Positions 26,730 to 40,125 of a DNA stretch of 64,000 nucleotides are shown here, piece after piece. The DNA is taken from positions 16,324,001-16,388,000 of the forward strand of contig CM029114.1 of NCBI GenBank assembly GCA_016859345.1, in the 5' to 3' direction. The position numbers and the translations under genes were made by a program. Under the pieces are notes generated by a model. The model worked only from the letters and a program-made list of their open reading frames with translations. It was not told the DNA's origin and ran no database searches. Numbering within the stretch: position 1 is the stretch's first letter; each line of letters starts with the position of its first letter. This stretch comes from Istiophorus platypterus. Its lineage: Eukaryota; Chordata; Actinopteri; Istiophoriformes; Istiophoridae.

Positions 26730-29309
26730 AGCCAGATCACACAAACAACAAGACAGTTGTCGTGGTGCTTACCAGCTACAGATAATAAAATTTGGTTAAG
26801 ACCGAGTTTTCTCACACAGCCCTCACTGGCTTTGACAACCAAGTTTGGAGAGGTTGAAACGACTCCCAAAGTACCACTAAATATACTAGTATCTACAGCA
26901 GTATTACTGTGTCTTGCAAAAGTCTACCACACATATTCATCGTATTAGTCAGAAAATTGTTTTCTTCTAAACTTGCAGCCAACATACAAATGCAGTGTTT
27001 GTCTCACTGATTTTCAGCGACATGAGAGAAAAAAAGTGCTATAGAAAGTGGCCCACTTTTCCGAAGCTTTAATGCTGTTTTGGCTATGATTTTCTTCAAG
27101 CACAGTGTACTACCTGTCTAAATGAACTATATTAGCATTTCTGAAATGGAGTCTCAGTATATTGCTGGAGTCAGAGTCTCTGCTGGGTTGGTATTATTGA
27201 GTTTAGTCAACGACATGACATCTACAATCTTAGATGACTGCTCTCGCTTTTCCACTGGAAATGTGAGCTCTAACAAAGGACATGCCCACGACTATGTCAC
27301 AAATCTTTCTAACTGCTCACAGGCACAAGTTGGACACAGCCAGGTTCACAGTGGCACCTAAGCAGGCAACTAAAAACAACACATGGGAGATTCATCAGAT
27401 TCAAAGTAAAATATCAAAAAGGTAATCCTCCTCTGCATTTGCTTTATTCTGTCCCACCACCATCTTGCCTAGACCATTTGTGTTATTTTCAGCCATAAGT
27501 GATTTATTATGTGGCTACTCTCCAGAGAAACAGCAATGTATTTGTTGACCTTTTTTGAGTTACTGTACCATAAATTGAGGTAATGTTTAAAATGGCTAAG
27601 AGGTTTTATAAAGACAGCATGAAATAAGAAGTCATTGATAATACCAGTTTATTAATTTCCAATAAGAGTAAAAATAGTCTTCAAATGGTTCAACTGGTTC
27701 TTCTTACATATATACGCTGGGATTAGACACTTTGAAATTAAATAATGACCCAACCCAGCAGACTTAGAGAACAAAACTAGCCTTTAGGTTTGACAATTAC
27801 TCATTTTATACCTCGTATTGTGCCATATTAGAAGTCAACTGTTGCAGTATCTGGGACCATCGACAACGTCCCAACTACTGATTTGTTTGTCCGAATTTTC
27901 TGGCCTTGTATTGCGTAGTGTGACGAATGACGAATGTGGTATAAAGAAGTTGGTGGTTAAGTGTAGATTTAAAGTTACAAATGACATTTCAATTGGTTGA
28001 GCTTATTGAAATAGATACGCACCTTAGCGGTTAAGCACTGCTTAAGACTCCAACTTCAGGGGAGTTAAAAGCCCTTAGGGCGTTAATGTATTTGCAATAA
28101 AGTTTGCTAAGTTCAAGGTTTTGTTTTACTTGACCCGTGCTTGTAGTGGTGGTTCTGAATTGTATTATTTAATGCAAGAAAGTGCAGTCCCCAGTAAAAT
28201 CTGCAAGCATTCTTCAGACAAAAACTGCAAACGCACACAAATAATGTGAGCAATGGTTGAATTTGTGTTAATTATTCCTGGAGGGAGTGCTTATTTTCTA
28301 AAAGGGTGCTTATTCAAGCTTTTGACAAGTTAAATAATGAAATGAAGTCACCCAGGTTCTCAAACAGTGTTTTAGATACAGACTACGTTAGCTCTGCACA
28401 CAGCGTTACAGAAAGTTAATATGGATTGGTCGAGGGTGGTGGGCTGAGCAGTCGTGGGGGGAATTATGGTGAACTGACACAGTTGAGGTGAGTATATCCG
28501 CCAAACTCCATCACCGTCTGACTCCCCACCCCCATCCTCTCATACAGCCTTGGGAAGATGGGAAGGTTTACTCTATTATGTTCATGCGCTTTTATACCAA
28601 GTTGGTCTATGAAACAACTGTAGCTGTTGCTAAGGCTCTGCTGGCAGGATAAGGACTCAATGCTTGTTGCATTAATTTCAGCCCCTATCCTTTCAGTTGA
28701 TGTTGCCTTGAGACGTCTCTATCCTCTCCCTGCTTAATACAGCCAGAGGCTATTTGACAATTAAGCACACCGAGAGTTTGAAATGTCACCAGACGTGAGT
28801 AAACTGAGAGAATGAGAGATCGCTGGTATTCATTGCTGTATCAATATTTCAGAACCTGAACAGACTCACAGAAAACTCTACACACTCTTCCTCCCACACC
28901 TGGGGTGCATCTGGCAATTTTTGCAACTTTCCAGAACTGACAATCCAACAGCATGCCTACTTAATACAGCGACTGGCCGGGCGTGCAGAAGTGATAAAGT
29001 AGGCAGGGTTTGCGCTTATCTCTCAAGTTCTCTTTTGCTGATCTTTTTGTGTATACAGCCTAGTGTAGCAGCAAGAGTGCCTCTGAGGGGAGATTGTCGG
29101 AGTGTTTGCAATTATCTCGATTCATAGGCTTCATTGTGTTTTGCCCTTCTCGATGACAGCAGGCTTTTCACCCTCAATTTAAGTGTAGTCATTCAGAACA
29201 GGCATAAACACCTTTGCCTTGGATGATTTGAGATGAAATAGTTTGTTTGAAGCATACTGAACCCATTTAGAAGTAGTACAAGATTTTACGAAGTATACTC
29301 ATTTACTTT
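25906..29309. other. no gene seen
   Basis: No recognisable exon or RNA other than the hexanucleotide repeat. Short frames only. Confidence 0.55.
26681..26729. repeat. (CTGAGC)n hexanucleotide repeat
   Basis: Eight perfect tandem copies of a 6-bp unit. The minus-strand frame through it reads AQAQAQ and is not a gene. Confidence 0.95.
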
Positions 29310-29425
29310 CTGTGAACAGTAGATGAGAAGACTGATGCCGCTCTTGTGTCAGCACAGTAAAAATGTCAAGTTAGCTTAGCTTTGTACAAAAGGTAACAAA
29401 ATCCATCTACCAGCACCTTAGATTT
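29310..29425 (-). repeat. family A repeat, internally deleted, inverted
   Basis: It reads gactgatgccgctcttgtgt, then aagttagcttagctttgtac, then aggtaacaaaatccatctac cagcacctta. This is the reverse complement of family A with its middle lost. Confidence 0.6.
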
Positions 29426-29429
29426 TGGT

Positions 29430-29710
29430 GGTCAAAGATCAAACATCAAGGTCACTGTGACCTCACGTCTGCCCCTTTCTTGTGAATGTGATATCTCAGG
29501 AACGCTTGAAGGGGATTTCTTCAAATTCACCTCAAATGTTCACCTGTACTCAAGGATGAATTGATTAGAATTTGGTCAGAGGTAAAGGTCGATGTGCCCT
29601 CACAAACCCCATTTTTGGCTATAACTCAGGAATTCATACGCTAATGTGAATTATTTTGCACAAATCTCTAATAGGATACAGTGCTGAAGTGATAACATTT
29701 TATATCACAA
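29430..29710 (-). repeat. interspersed teleost repeat (family D), copy 2, inverted
   Basis: Here ctcaaggatgaattgattag, the aggtaaaggtcgatgtgccc block and ggctataactcaggaattca line up with the reverse complement of 8540-8710. The element lies between two pieces of family A. Confidence 0.8.
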
Positions 29711-29779
29711 TGGTCTGCAAAAACACTCCTCTGGCCATTAGTCAATGCCAACTTGACTGCAAGGCAGTAATTCTAATTA

Positions 29780-30050
29780 CACTTCTTTGTTTATACAGAT
29801 TAAAGAAGTGAGAAATAACATATGAAACAGAGCTCTAGAGACGCTTTAGAGGTGGGCTTTGTGAACTTCAGTCAGAGCCAGGCTAGATGTTTCCCCATTT
29901 CCACTCTGTATGCTAACCTAAGAGGCTGTTCATGGTAGCTTCATGTTTACCTGAAGAATACGAACATTGATCTTTTCATCTAAATTTCAGCAAAATGGCA
30001 ATCAATCATATTTTTCCAAAATGTGGAACTATTCCTTTAGAAATTGTTTT
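29780..30050 (+). repeat. family A repeat, copy 3
   Basis: It contains cagagccaggctagatgttt, ctctgtatgctaacctaaga, gatcttttcatctaaatttc and aaaatgtggaactattcctt, matching family A in the plus orientation and reaching its 3' end. Confidence 0.7.
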
Positions 30051-33000
30051 CAGGTAGGTAGTCAATATCACAATTGATGTAATGACAAGGTTAATCTCTC
30101 ACCGTTGATCTGGCAAAAAAAAAATATGTATACACTTTCCTTCATGTAGTCCCAGTGTGTGTGGTTCATGTTTTTTACATTCGCACAGCTCAAAATAACC
30201 CATCCTGTATGCAGAGGAGACAAGTCATTACAAAAACAGCCAAGTATGACAAGAAAAAACACAAAAGGCATGAAGGAAGAAAAACAAAGCACTGTCAACC
30301 CAAATAAGACTATCATAAAAGGACATCTAAATTTTTGGGATGCAGATGTAACAGATATTTTCAAAACTGTTGGTTTTGGAGTAAGAGAGATGCTGCACCA
30401 CTGTTCTTATGCCCAAGGAATGAGAGGGAAGTTCCAAGAAGGCACATTGCTGCGCTTACGGTCGCCTCGGGCCTGCCTGTCACATTGTGGCTCCTATCAC
30501 TCTGCTGCCAACATAAAAACAGCTCCTCATTCAATACTTAAAAAAATATACTCCACACACACATAGGCAATGTATTCATGTCCACGTCAGTCGCAAAGGT
30601 TACACTGGCAAAAGTCAGCTGTGCATGTGCTTTGCGGATCAACAATACTTACATACAACACCAAAGAGTATCAAGGGTATAAAAACACATGCGTGCACAC
30701 ACAATCTCCCTTTCTTCTGAAAACCAACTATGGAAGGATCATGCTGCCCCCGTGACTGATGATTCTGCCAACATAAAGACCAAAAAAGCAGCAACTGATG
30801 TTTTCCAAGTGGCTTGAATAACTTCCATTGACAGTTTCGATAGAAGCGGAAAACCTCATTTCTGTAATGGAAGAAGGTTTTGGGGAAGATGGCTTTTCCT
30901 TTTTTGTAATATTCTCCAAGCCAAGCTTGGCACAGACGCCCTCTGGACTGAAGGATGTCGGCTCGGGCCAGACAATGGGACTTTAAGTGAGCCACAGCAA
31001 ATAGAAGAAAAGATCAGAGCAACCATGAGGCTCTGTCATGCCCTTGATTAGCTAAAAATGTTTACCCCATCCCCCTGTTAACCACAAATGTTGCAGAGAA
31101 GTTTAGGGAAACGGCAGCTTACCTGCACTGCTGTCTGTTTTTTTTTTTATTTCAAAAAAGACCACACTGAAATAGGCCTACCACAGCTCACCAATAGCCC
31201 TCTTGGCTCACAAAAGAGCTGTGAAGAGGTGGGTGCGGGGAGTAAAATGGCCACCTCTCCATTATGACTACTGAAGAGGTGGAAGAGATAAAACACTCAG
31301 TGCTGCAGGTTAGTTGGGTAAAGTTTGGCAGTGGAGCCACTTCTTTGGCAAATGATCTTTGTGCCAAAACAAACACCCGCTTTTTTCCTCACCCCGTACA
31401 CACATACACACAAGAACACACTCATTCGCTTGCTGACTCCACACAATGGCATGACTGTATCTGCAGCATCAAACAGACATCTGCCAATCGCCCTGCGGAG
31501 CTCATTGTTACTCAACACAGGGCACACAAACGCTGAGCCGAGTTCAGCCTCCAACAGATTTTGCAATGCAAAGAGAAAGTGCCGATGCGCTCTGCCAAAA
31601 TGCATCGTTGACCCCAAATAGCCAGAAAACAACAGGAGGCCAAAATGGTCTGGTTGATGGTGGGCAAGAGCAAGAGGAGAGGAGAGGAGCAATGACTTCT
31701 CAAAATATATCAGGACGAACTCGAGCTTGGGTAGCGTAGCACCTCTCAACTATGAGGGTGGCATTTCTCCTCATAGTATAGCAGACAGTTCCTCACTATA
31801 CAAACATGAGCACTGTAAATATGAAGCGCCCTGCTGCTTATGTATATGCAAACATAATCACAAAGACAAACAGTGGAAGATGAGGCCCAGCTGCTGATTG
31901 AAATGAATGCAGCCCGGTGCAGAAAAGTTCAATACCTACAAGCAGTTTGACATTCCATATGAAAAGCAAACAGTTCGTAAAGCCGAGGTCGGCGTTAGAG
32001 AGTTAATGTGTCTGGCTGTGTGCATTTGTGTGTGCTTGTGTCACTGAGTATAAATTTGTGTGTACACAGTGCTGACCCCCGAGGCCTGGGTCTGAGATAA
32101 CTTTTCGATATGTGTGTTTGACAAACTCCTGCACCTAAAACTCAAACCTGGGAGTTATGTGTGGTGTTTATTTTGACCTTTCAGTCTGCTCGCCACCTAA
32201 ACGTACGACAGTGTGAAGCAGAGCCCTATTATTTTAATTGTTTACAATTCCAGCATACCTCTGCCAGATCTTTTCAAAAGGAGCAACTGGAATTTGTTTA
32301 CTCCAGAGTTTATTTACTGATGCTGGAATCCATAATTGGATCTCTCACATCAAACAGTTTGTTTTTTTTTTGACAGGATCAGAAGTGTGTTGCACCCTCT
32401 ATTCATAAATGTATCACTAAGGATCTGAGTCAAGTACTTCCTAACATTTAATAGGTAGTAGCTAGTTACAAACCAGTGACTTACTAAATTGGGTTACGCC
32501 ATTGAATTTAACAGTATCTTAGTTACTACTGACTTCAAAAAAAATCCATTATCTATGTAACTAGAAACTCACTGTTGCATCACAAGCTGTAGAAAAACTT
32601 CCCAAAAATAATAGTTTTAGGGAATTTTAAGGATATGTTAAACTTAACTGCCAATACTTTGTAAAGATAGGCATCACTTTGTCTTATGTGCTAATATGAG
32701 GAGATACATGTTTCAGAGATTGTAGTATTCTTGCAGTTTAAAATGAGTGGGAAATATTAATTATTCCAACAAGCTGAAGTTATATGGTCATCTACGGCAC
32801 GTCTACACAGGAGGCCTTTCAGCTGCGTTTTTCTGCAGTCTGTCTTGCACATCTGATGGAACAGATGTGATCCTATTTTAATCAATCCAGCTGTCTACAC
32901 AGGCCACTTAATGGCGCTTTAAGTCTATTTTCTTCTGTTTTACACACATAACTGCAGTGACTGTGCGTTGGGCTCTGTGTACTGCCAAAATGTGGGTGAC

Positions 33001-35031
33001 CCACACACATGCAGTCCTGTGCTTGTTCTGCTGCTCTGCTAACACTATACTAACACTACACAAACTCTGTTACCACTTAATTCAGTTAGTTACCCAACAG
33101 TTACACCTGGTAGTCCCTGGGTGTAAACATTTAGTAACAACTAATCTCAACGGCAGATTAATCAGATTCTGTGATGCAACCCATTTTAATTTTGCAATGC
33201 TTAAAAATCACTGAACATTATAACCAGGAAAGGTCCGATTGACTCTAGAAGATCCATAAAGGCAGTGGACAGCAACAACTGTATAACATTAATTTGGTTT
33301 AAAATAGGCGGGGGAATACCCATTGCGGATATGTGATAGCTGATTACACTCTATTTACTCTAGTCCTCCCAGAGCCAGGTCTCACAGGCTGATTGGCTAA
33401 AAGCAGGTCAGGAGGGTTCATTCTCATTTTTAAAGAGGGGTGCTGGAGGAATCCACAGAGGGAAGGTCTGCTCCAGATTTTCTTGCCGTCTCCCTTTTGT
33501 CTTCAGTGTTTGCTCTGGATTTGAGTGTTTCTTCTGGTGGTGGAGTGCTGTCAGCCCACACCCTAATGGCAGCCTGTGTTAGAGAGAGACTTAGGACTGG
33601 TGGTGGTGGTTTGGGGGGGGGCCTAAACTACTCTTATGGGTGTGCTCCTTTCACCTGTTGAGTCATGCCACTATGTTGTACTCATCCAAATCATTTCTGC
33701 TGCATATGCTTTTAGAAGATCAAAAAAAGAGCTGCATACACAAAAGTCCTCATGACAGGCATATGGGAAACAAACACGCATCCGTGCCTGCGAGGATTTT
33801 GTTCACTCGCACAGACTTTCTGCTGACTCCTTCCCACTCTGTCACTCTCTGGAGCGATCTGTTAATGCCTAATTCACCACCACCCATATCCAAGGACATC
33901 TACAGGTTCAGCCGAGTCTCGAACAGATAAAGAGAAGCTATGGTGCATGGCGTGCCGGTAGCCCTTTCACCCATTTCTATTCTCTTTCTTGTCATTGCTC
34001 AGTACAACTGTGTCATCCACGGGCTCACTGTAAAGATGGATTAACGCAGCCGTGAAAGAGCTGTTTTGTAAGCTGAGCTACAGAGAAGAAAAGAGGCTAC
34101 CGGACTTAAAATGTCACAGTCTGTTCACCGTGTACTGTAAATATTCATAAAGCCATTTTAACTTCTTCAAAGTTACTCTGATTTAAATATTTTGAGAGTA
34201 GAGCAAGAGCAGCAGGGCCTGCACCAACTTGCTGTAATTTAAAACCAAAATAAGCAGATGGACTGAATTGAAAGTCCTGTTTCAAAAAACCTCAATATTT
34301 ACACTTGATAATACTTGCCATTTCTGATTAAAACCAGGACCTGAGCCTGTCTGGCCTCCCACACTCAAGTGTTTCTAGAAACTACTGTAGCTACTCCACT
34401 CGGTCAAGCCAAACTCGAGCTCTATTCTCGTATACCCAGGATGACACTTGAAGCTGAAACATGCTTATCAGGAGGGCTGTTATAGCCTCAGCCGAAATTC
34501 AAATGACTTTGTCAGATAATGACATGGTGTTTTCAACATACACCCATCAGTCACGCAGAAGCTGCAGAAAGCCGGTTCACCGCCAGCGGAGACATTTGGG
34601 GGAAACAAAGTCACATGACTCAGCACCGCTTGGATAGAATCGGTTTTGATAGGGGAGTTAAAAACAAATTTATTGTCAGTCGTCCCTCATGATGCCCTTA
34701 GGTGGCCAAACCGTAGGAGACCTGGCTTTGACGAGAGGATTAAATGACCTTTCTCATGTGAACTGACCCCTGCTTCACCCTGATCCCCATCTTCTCTCTG
34801 TTCTGGGTTGGCGATATGCGAGGCTGGTTCGCGTTCGGCTGGTGCCTGAGGGAGCGATGGTGGCTGAATAGCAGCCATGGGGGAAGCACACTGTCAGTCC
34901 TGTGATAGCCGTATGAGATTCCACATGCTCTGATGAGTAATTCCTCCCTCCCTTCTCCATCACCATGTGGTTCGTGGCCCTGAGTCATCGTCCACACTTT
35001 CTCTCACTCCCTCTCCCCTTGTCTGTCTGTC

Positions 35032-35066
<35 letters not shown>

Positions 35067-36044
35067 GTGAAGAGGATTCTTCCTTCCTTCCTTCGGCAGT
35101 GGCCGTCCCACAGGGAAACTCAACAGAATAGCCTCCCTCCGATGACTCATTCACCAACATCGAGAGCTCCACTCCACACCGCCCGCTCTCCAGCCACGAC
35201 AGCCCACCACACCACACCCAGGCCTGGATCCCAGTCCTCCATGGCCTGCTTGCATCTGTCTCTCTTTGTATCTGTCCGTTTGCCTGTATTGCTGCATGTC
35301 TTCTTGTCAGTCTTTGCCTGTCTGTTTCTGTCTTTCTTTTGCCCGGTTGCCATTTTCTCTGTCTCTATGTATGGATACCGTCTTGTTAAGACCTCTGATT
35401 GTGTACCTGTCTTCGTACTTGTGTACTGTCTTCACACTGCCTGTAGTTCTGCCAGCCTGTTCTGTGTATCTTCAAACTCTCTTGATTTGTTTTGTTCCGG
35501 CTTCACTATTTGTCAGTCTGTCTTATTTGTCAGTCAACCTGCCTATCTAACCTTTCCGTCTGTGTCTTTCAGTCTGTCCCCTGGTGCTCAATTGCAAAGT
35601 CAAAATAGCGAAGGACACGGAGCGATGACTCCCCTGTCTGCATTTTAAACTACGAAGACTCTGGCAGGAAAATATTGATGGCATAAATAAGTCTGACAAA
35701 GGGAAACATTGACATTGTTAGTAAAGAGATGCTTTTCATTCTGCCTGTGCAGTTCCCAGATAGAGTTGTTAACATTTCCAACTTTGCACTAATCTGCATC
35801 AGCAAACGTATTGTGCAACTTTTCCACGAAGGTTACTGTTCGATTTCAGCAGCTTCCCTTCCGTTTACTGTAACCCTCCATTCATGTGTTCTGCATTTCA
35901 GTAAGCCCTAGGACTTGACTGAATGTAACCTATATAACCCATACATATACAGTGACTTGTGCCCTGGCCTGGCAGCGCAACAGGTTGTTGATAAAGAATT
36001 CATACACACCGTTCAGCGATCCTCTACATGCTTCAACGAGAGAT
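30051..36044. other. no gene seen; possible downstream part of the microRNA transcript
   Basis: The region lies downstream of mir-365 on its strand and could belong to the same primary transcript. The longest frame in the window (34965-35648 plus, 227 codons) is a degenerate CTGT/TCTC-rich pyrimidine tract. The 150-codon minus frame at 31297-31749 resembles no known protein. Confidence 0.5.
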
Positions 36045-36145
36045 TTGTTGACCATTGCAAGAGCAATAAGGATTTTTAGGGGCATTATGACTGGGTTAAT
36101 AAAACACAGCTGCCCCTAAAAGTCCCTCACTTTTCTTGCTGCCTT
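36045..36145 (-). ncRNA. mir365: mir-365 precursor hairpin
   Basis: On the minus strand the 3' arm (36066-36087) reads TAATGCCCCTAAAAATCC and continues to TTAT, matching miR-365-3p exactly as I know it. The 5' arm (36105-36127) starts AGGGACTTTTAGGGGCAGC, matching miR-365-5p in its fish form (T where mammals have C). The loop is about 17 nt (ttttattaacccagtca). Flanking gcaagaaaag (5') and ttgctcttgc (3') extend the stem as in the human precursor. It lies about 2.75 kb downstream of mir-193a on the same strand, the usual cluster arrangement, so the two are probably cut from one primary transcript. The paralogue number (fish have several mir-365 copies) cannot be told from the hairpin. Confidence 0.96.
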
Positions 36146-38855
36146 TTCTTTCTCCCTCCCTCCCTCCCTAGCTTAATCTTTGTATGTCTCATTCCAAACT
36201 TTTGAGATCAAACTACAACATTTGCTGGCTCCTTGAGTGCAATTTGGTGCATAGCTTTGGTATCTGTTCAGTCGTAGCTAAAGAAATGTTACAACCTTGA
36301 GTGACCACAACGTCTGAAGTTTGACCTTTTCATGGGCCCGGATCGTATATTTCACTAAAACCTAGCATGCTTTCCAGTATTTATGAATTGTATATTTATA
36401 ATGGCAGAGTTTTATTGAGATTTGCAGTGACGTTTTTAAAAGGGGGTTGAATGAGTTCAGAGCAGCATTTCCAAGAAGGGGCGATCCATGTGTTCACTAG
36501 AAGTTCAGCTTTCATAGAAAAGGTAAACACAATCTTAGGCTTTTACCTTAGCAGAGTCATTTGTATGATGCTCACAATATCATACACTGATTGTTATGGT
36601 CGATTTGAGGACTAAGCGAACTCTGTGACCCAAAGCAGAAATCAACCTGGGAAATGTAGGAAAAGTCTATTTAAAGTAAGTCTACGACCCTGCTAACAAA
36701 TGGTGTGAGGAGAGAATATGAGACAGCCGTGGTGGAAAAAAAAAAAAAAAAAAAAGATGTAAGCAACGCTGTGCAGCAAGTGGTGAGATGAGTCCGATTG
36801 GGCCTTTTAAACAATGTGAAATGCCACTGAGAGAGGCTTGGCAGGCAGCAACAGCCAGCACTGTTTAATATCACAACTTTAATCAGCACACTTGGTGACT
36901 ATCCCAGAGCTCCCCGTAGCCACGCTGCTTATTCAAACCAGGCTCATTCCACCAAGCCTCCCTTACTAGGCCCTCAGCTCTCGCTCTCACACTGGCTTGT
37001 ACTCTCCTACAGCATATATGGAGAGCTTTTGGCTAGAGTGGTTTTATCTGCTTTCTGTGATGTGTCATTGCACTTTCGTGAGCTACGCCGGAGGGACTCA
37101 GCGATGATAGCTGAGTGCATCCCAACCACATCTGAGGTGCACTAGAAACATTTAATGTATTCTCTATATTTGAATTTAAATATATTTTATGATAACCGTC
37201 AGATCGCAAGGACTTTAAGAGAGTGTGAAATATTCTCCAAGTGTAATGTTGTTAATTATATTACCTACAATCACATGGAATTTAATTAAAACCTTAACAT
37301 GGCTTGACATAAGCCATATAACTTCATTCCACTGCAATTTATTACAGGCGCAGCAAGAAATAGCAGGCTTGTTAAGAGAAATGACGCGCTACTCATCTGT
37401 GATACAAGACCTACAAATAACCTATGATCAGATAATAACTTTTTAATTAATAAAAATGACAAAAAGATTAATAAAATGGCTTCCCACTACTGTGATGTTG
37501 GGGGGGGGGGGTCTGTTTCATTCACTGGACTGTTTTAGGCGTGTTTTAATAATCACTTAGGTCTTGTGTTTTTAAAATAAAAATCCCATGCTTCAGCGAA
37601 TGTCTTACCTATGTGTCACTTGCGGCATGGAGATGCAACCTCGGCCCTCCGCTCTATTAATTACATAAAGCATCTAGTGTCAGGATGCTAAATTCATTAG
37701 TGAGGTATGTACGGCACGCTAGGGTCAGGACGGATATAGAAACAGGCCTCCAAAACAAGTTCTTCCCCCACTTGACACACTTATTCAACATAATAGAGTA
37801 TGGCACTTTGTGATTTTTGACAACTCTACCTCTCTTTTTTTTTTTTTTTAAATCAATTTAGGTATGCTCATGTAGCGCTCCAGCTGTTAACTTTCACAAT
37901 AAAGGTTATGCTGTTTATAAACCGCTCATCTAAATTCAAGGACGTTCTGAAAAATTTGCTTGTGACTATAATAATTCAAGTTTTTATCATCCGTGGTCTT
38001 TGAAGAGAGATTAAGGAAACAACATTAACTGATTCTCTTATTAAGTTTAACTGTCTTCTGTTTTCTAATTTGGCCTATTTTGGATCGAGCAAAAAAAAAA
38101 AAAAAAAGCTTGGAAAAAATGTTTTGTTTTTTGGAAACTTATTTATCAAGAGCTGTGGAGCGGAATGACGCCAGCTAGGAAATGCAGAGCCCCTTTTTTT
38201 CTTCTAGATAAATGGCCTGTGAAAGTTGTTCATCATTGTATGCATCAGAGAGAGGACAACCTCTGCTCTGGTTTTGTGTGACACCCTTGAGAGGCATGCT
38301 TCTCTTTCACAAGACTGTGTGAAAAGTTCAGCTTTGACTAATCAAAGGGTTTTTTTTAGCCAATTATTGAGCAATGACATTCAGGGTTTGACCCTTTGAG
38401 CTATTAAATAGTTAATTTTACATACCTTCAAATTCATATTCTTTTCTTTTGAATGGGCACCTGCAGCTGTTTACCATTATCTGTGTAGTTTAATGTTAAA
38501 GTATAACTCATACGCCAGTTATTTTATTAATGTTTGATATATTGTAATTTATTATATTACCTGAAGAGGGTATTTATTACTGACTGTTTAGCGACCTTAT
38601 CCTAACTTATTGTCCTAGTTTGACAGTTTCGCTAGTAATATTCTATAAAAAGATTTTCTGATCACATTATGTATCTGCAGAATTAAATGATGTTTACTGA
38701 CCTCACCTGGCTTTACAGTGAGACTTTATCTCCGAACAGAGCTTATCAGTATGCTTTATTATTATCATTATTAGAATTTTCCCCTCTTTTTGAAGAACCT
38801 CCCACATCTTCCCTGTTCCTTTTCTTTAAACGACCAGTGTATCGTCTGTAATTTG
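36146..38855 (-). other. spacer between mir-193a and mir-365
   Basis: AT-rich, about 2.7 kb, with an A-run near 36740, a G-run at 37500-37511 and T-runs. It is probably transcribed as part of the shared primary microRNA. An exon-like plus-strand segment at 37349-37446 is noted in the findings. Confidence 0.55.
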
Positions 38856-38948
38856 GTGGTCACATGAGCCAGAAACTGGGACTTTGTAGGCCAGTTGAAT
38901 TAACTGAGGACTCACCTTGCCCGCAAAGACCCAGCCTCTGACACACAC
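38856..38948 (-). ncRNA. mir193a: mir-193a precursor hairpin
   Basis: Read on the minus strand, the 5' arm (38912-38933) begins TGGGTCTTTGCGGGCAAGG, matching vertebrate miR-193a-5p. The 3' arm (38875-38896) begins AACTGGCCTACAAAGTCCC, matching miR-193a-3p over all 22 bases as I recall it. It differs from miR-193b-3p, which has CCCUCAAAG at the centre. The arms pair, closed by a loop of about 15 nt (gtcctcagttaattc), and the stem extends through cagag/ttctg below the arms. The mature RNA should act through AGO. The hairpin lies directly downstream, on the same strand, of the CpG island at 39-40.5 kb, so it sits close to the transcript's 5' end. A frame reading through it encodes DDGTDEDDE-like protein but is explained by the hairpin. 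Confidence 0.96.
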
Positions 38949-38959
38949 CGTCATCATTA

Positions 38960-40090
38960 ACACCACCCTCATCGTCTTCATCAGTCCCGTCGTCCGTGAC
39001 GCTGCGCGGAGGAAAAACTCCTAAGGTTTTTACCTGTGGTTTCTGGAAAGGTCTCCCTGGGCCAGGTAGTGAGAGAATTGCGGAGCGGTCTGATCTGCGG
39101 ACACGCCGATACATACCCGCCGATCTGCTGCGTGTCGGTGTCTGGAACAGCGGGTGATGCTGCCCGGTCTTTGTTACCTGCGCGCCGCGCAGGTGTCAGC
39201 ATCCCGTAGCCGTGCGGCGGGGACTTGGCCCGAGAAAAACAAAAAAAACAAAAAAAGAAAAAGAAAAGCGCCGACTGTCTGGTCGGACGTCTGGGTACCG
39301 GTGGTAGATCGCGTCTGCGAGCCGAAGTTAAACTTCGGCGTCCACCCACCGCCACCGCCAGCGCCAGCACCAGCACCACCGCCGCCCCAGTAATATCTGA
39401 TCACTTGGTGTAGCACGCATCCCAAATCGAGCAAAGATTATCCTTTCGGCGGGTGGGTGGGTGGGTGGGTGGTGGGTGAGAGGGGTGGGGGTGGTGGTGG
39501 AGGGGGACGAATTGTCTTTTTGGAATAAGTCGGACAGTCCCCTCGGCCTATCTTTTCCCCCCTCTGCCCAAGGAGAGGAAGAAAAAAAAACATGTAGACG
39601 CAACAGTGTCGCGCCTTGTGCCAGTCTCCCCCTTCCCGCCCTCCCTCCCCTAAAAAAAAATAAAAAAATAAAAAAATCTCTCCGTTTCCCATCGAGTCGA
39701 GAGATCCCGTGAGCGCACCCAGCATCCAGCCAGTCACCCAATATCCATTATGGCGAGAGACGAGCCGGGACGACGGGCGGACGGAGGGAGAGCGGAGTCT
39801 GCCGCCGCCGCCGCCGCCGCTGCTGCTGCCATGCGGCAGCCTCGACACCGTGAGCAGGATATTCCCAAACAGCTGGAAGGAGCTGATATATGGTGCTGCG
39901 CCCTCGTGCTGGGCCCTCCCCAAAATGGACCGGTGCTGAGTGGTAACCTGGTTATTTTCAGCGAGTCACTGGCTCGTCTCCAATTATAGGTTTTCCGTTG
40001 GGGGCGCAGCAGCGTCGCCCCGTCTTCGCGATTATTCTGAAAGAGGACTTTCAGAAGACGGACGAGATCACCGACGCCGAGTAACGTCCG

Positions 40091-40125
<35 letters not shown>

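Noticed and set aside
31297..31749. 150-codon minus-strand frame
   Set aside because: No recognisable domain and no matching splice context. It crosses a CA-rich stretch that reads as CVCVYG.
34965..35648. 227-codon plus-strand frame, the longest uninterrupted one
   Set aside because: It is a degenerate TCTC/CTGT pyrimidine tract giving Leu/Ser/Cys/Val-rich sequence with no motif and no supporting junctions.
1..36000. Search for exons of RAB11FIP4, the human neighbour of MIR193A
   Set aside because: No segment resembling its EF-hand, coiled-coil or Rab-binding C-terminal sequence was found. It may lie outside the window.
38860..39114. Minus-strand frame with an acidic DDGTDEDDE stretch and a good splice donor, first taken as a coding exon
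   Set aside because: Its 3' half is the mir-193a hairpin, and the supposed donor (gcaag|gtgag) lies within the miR-193a-5p arm.
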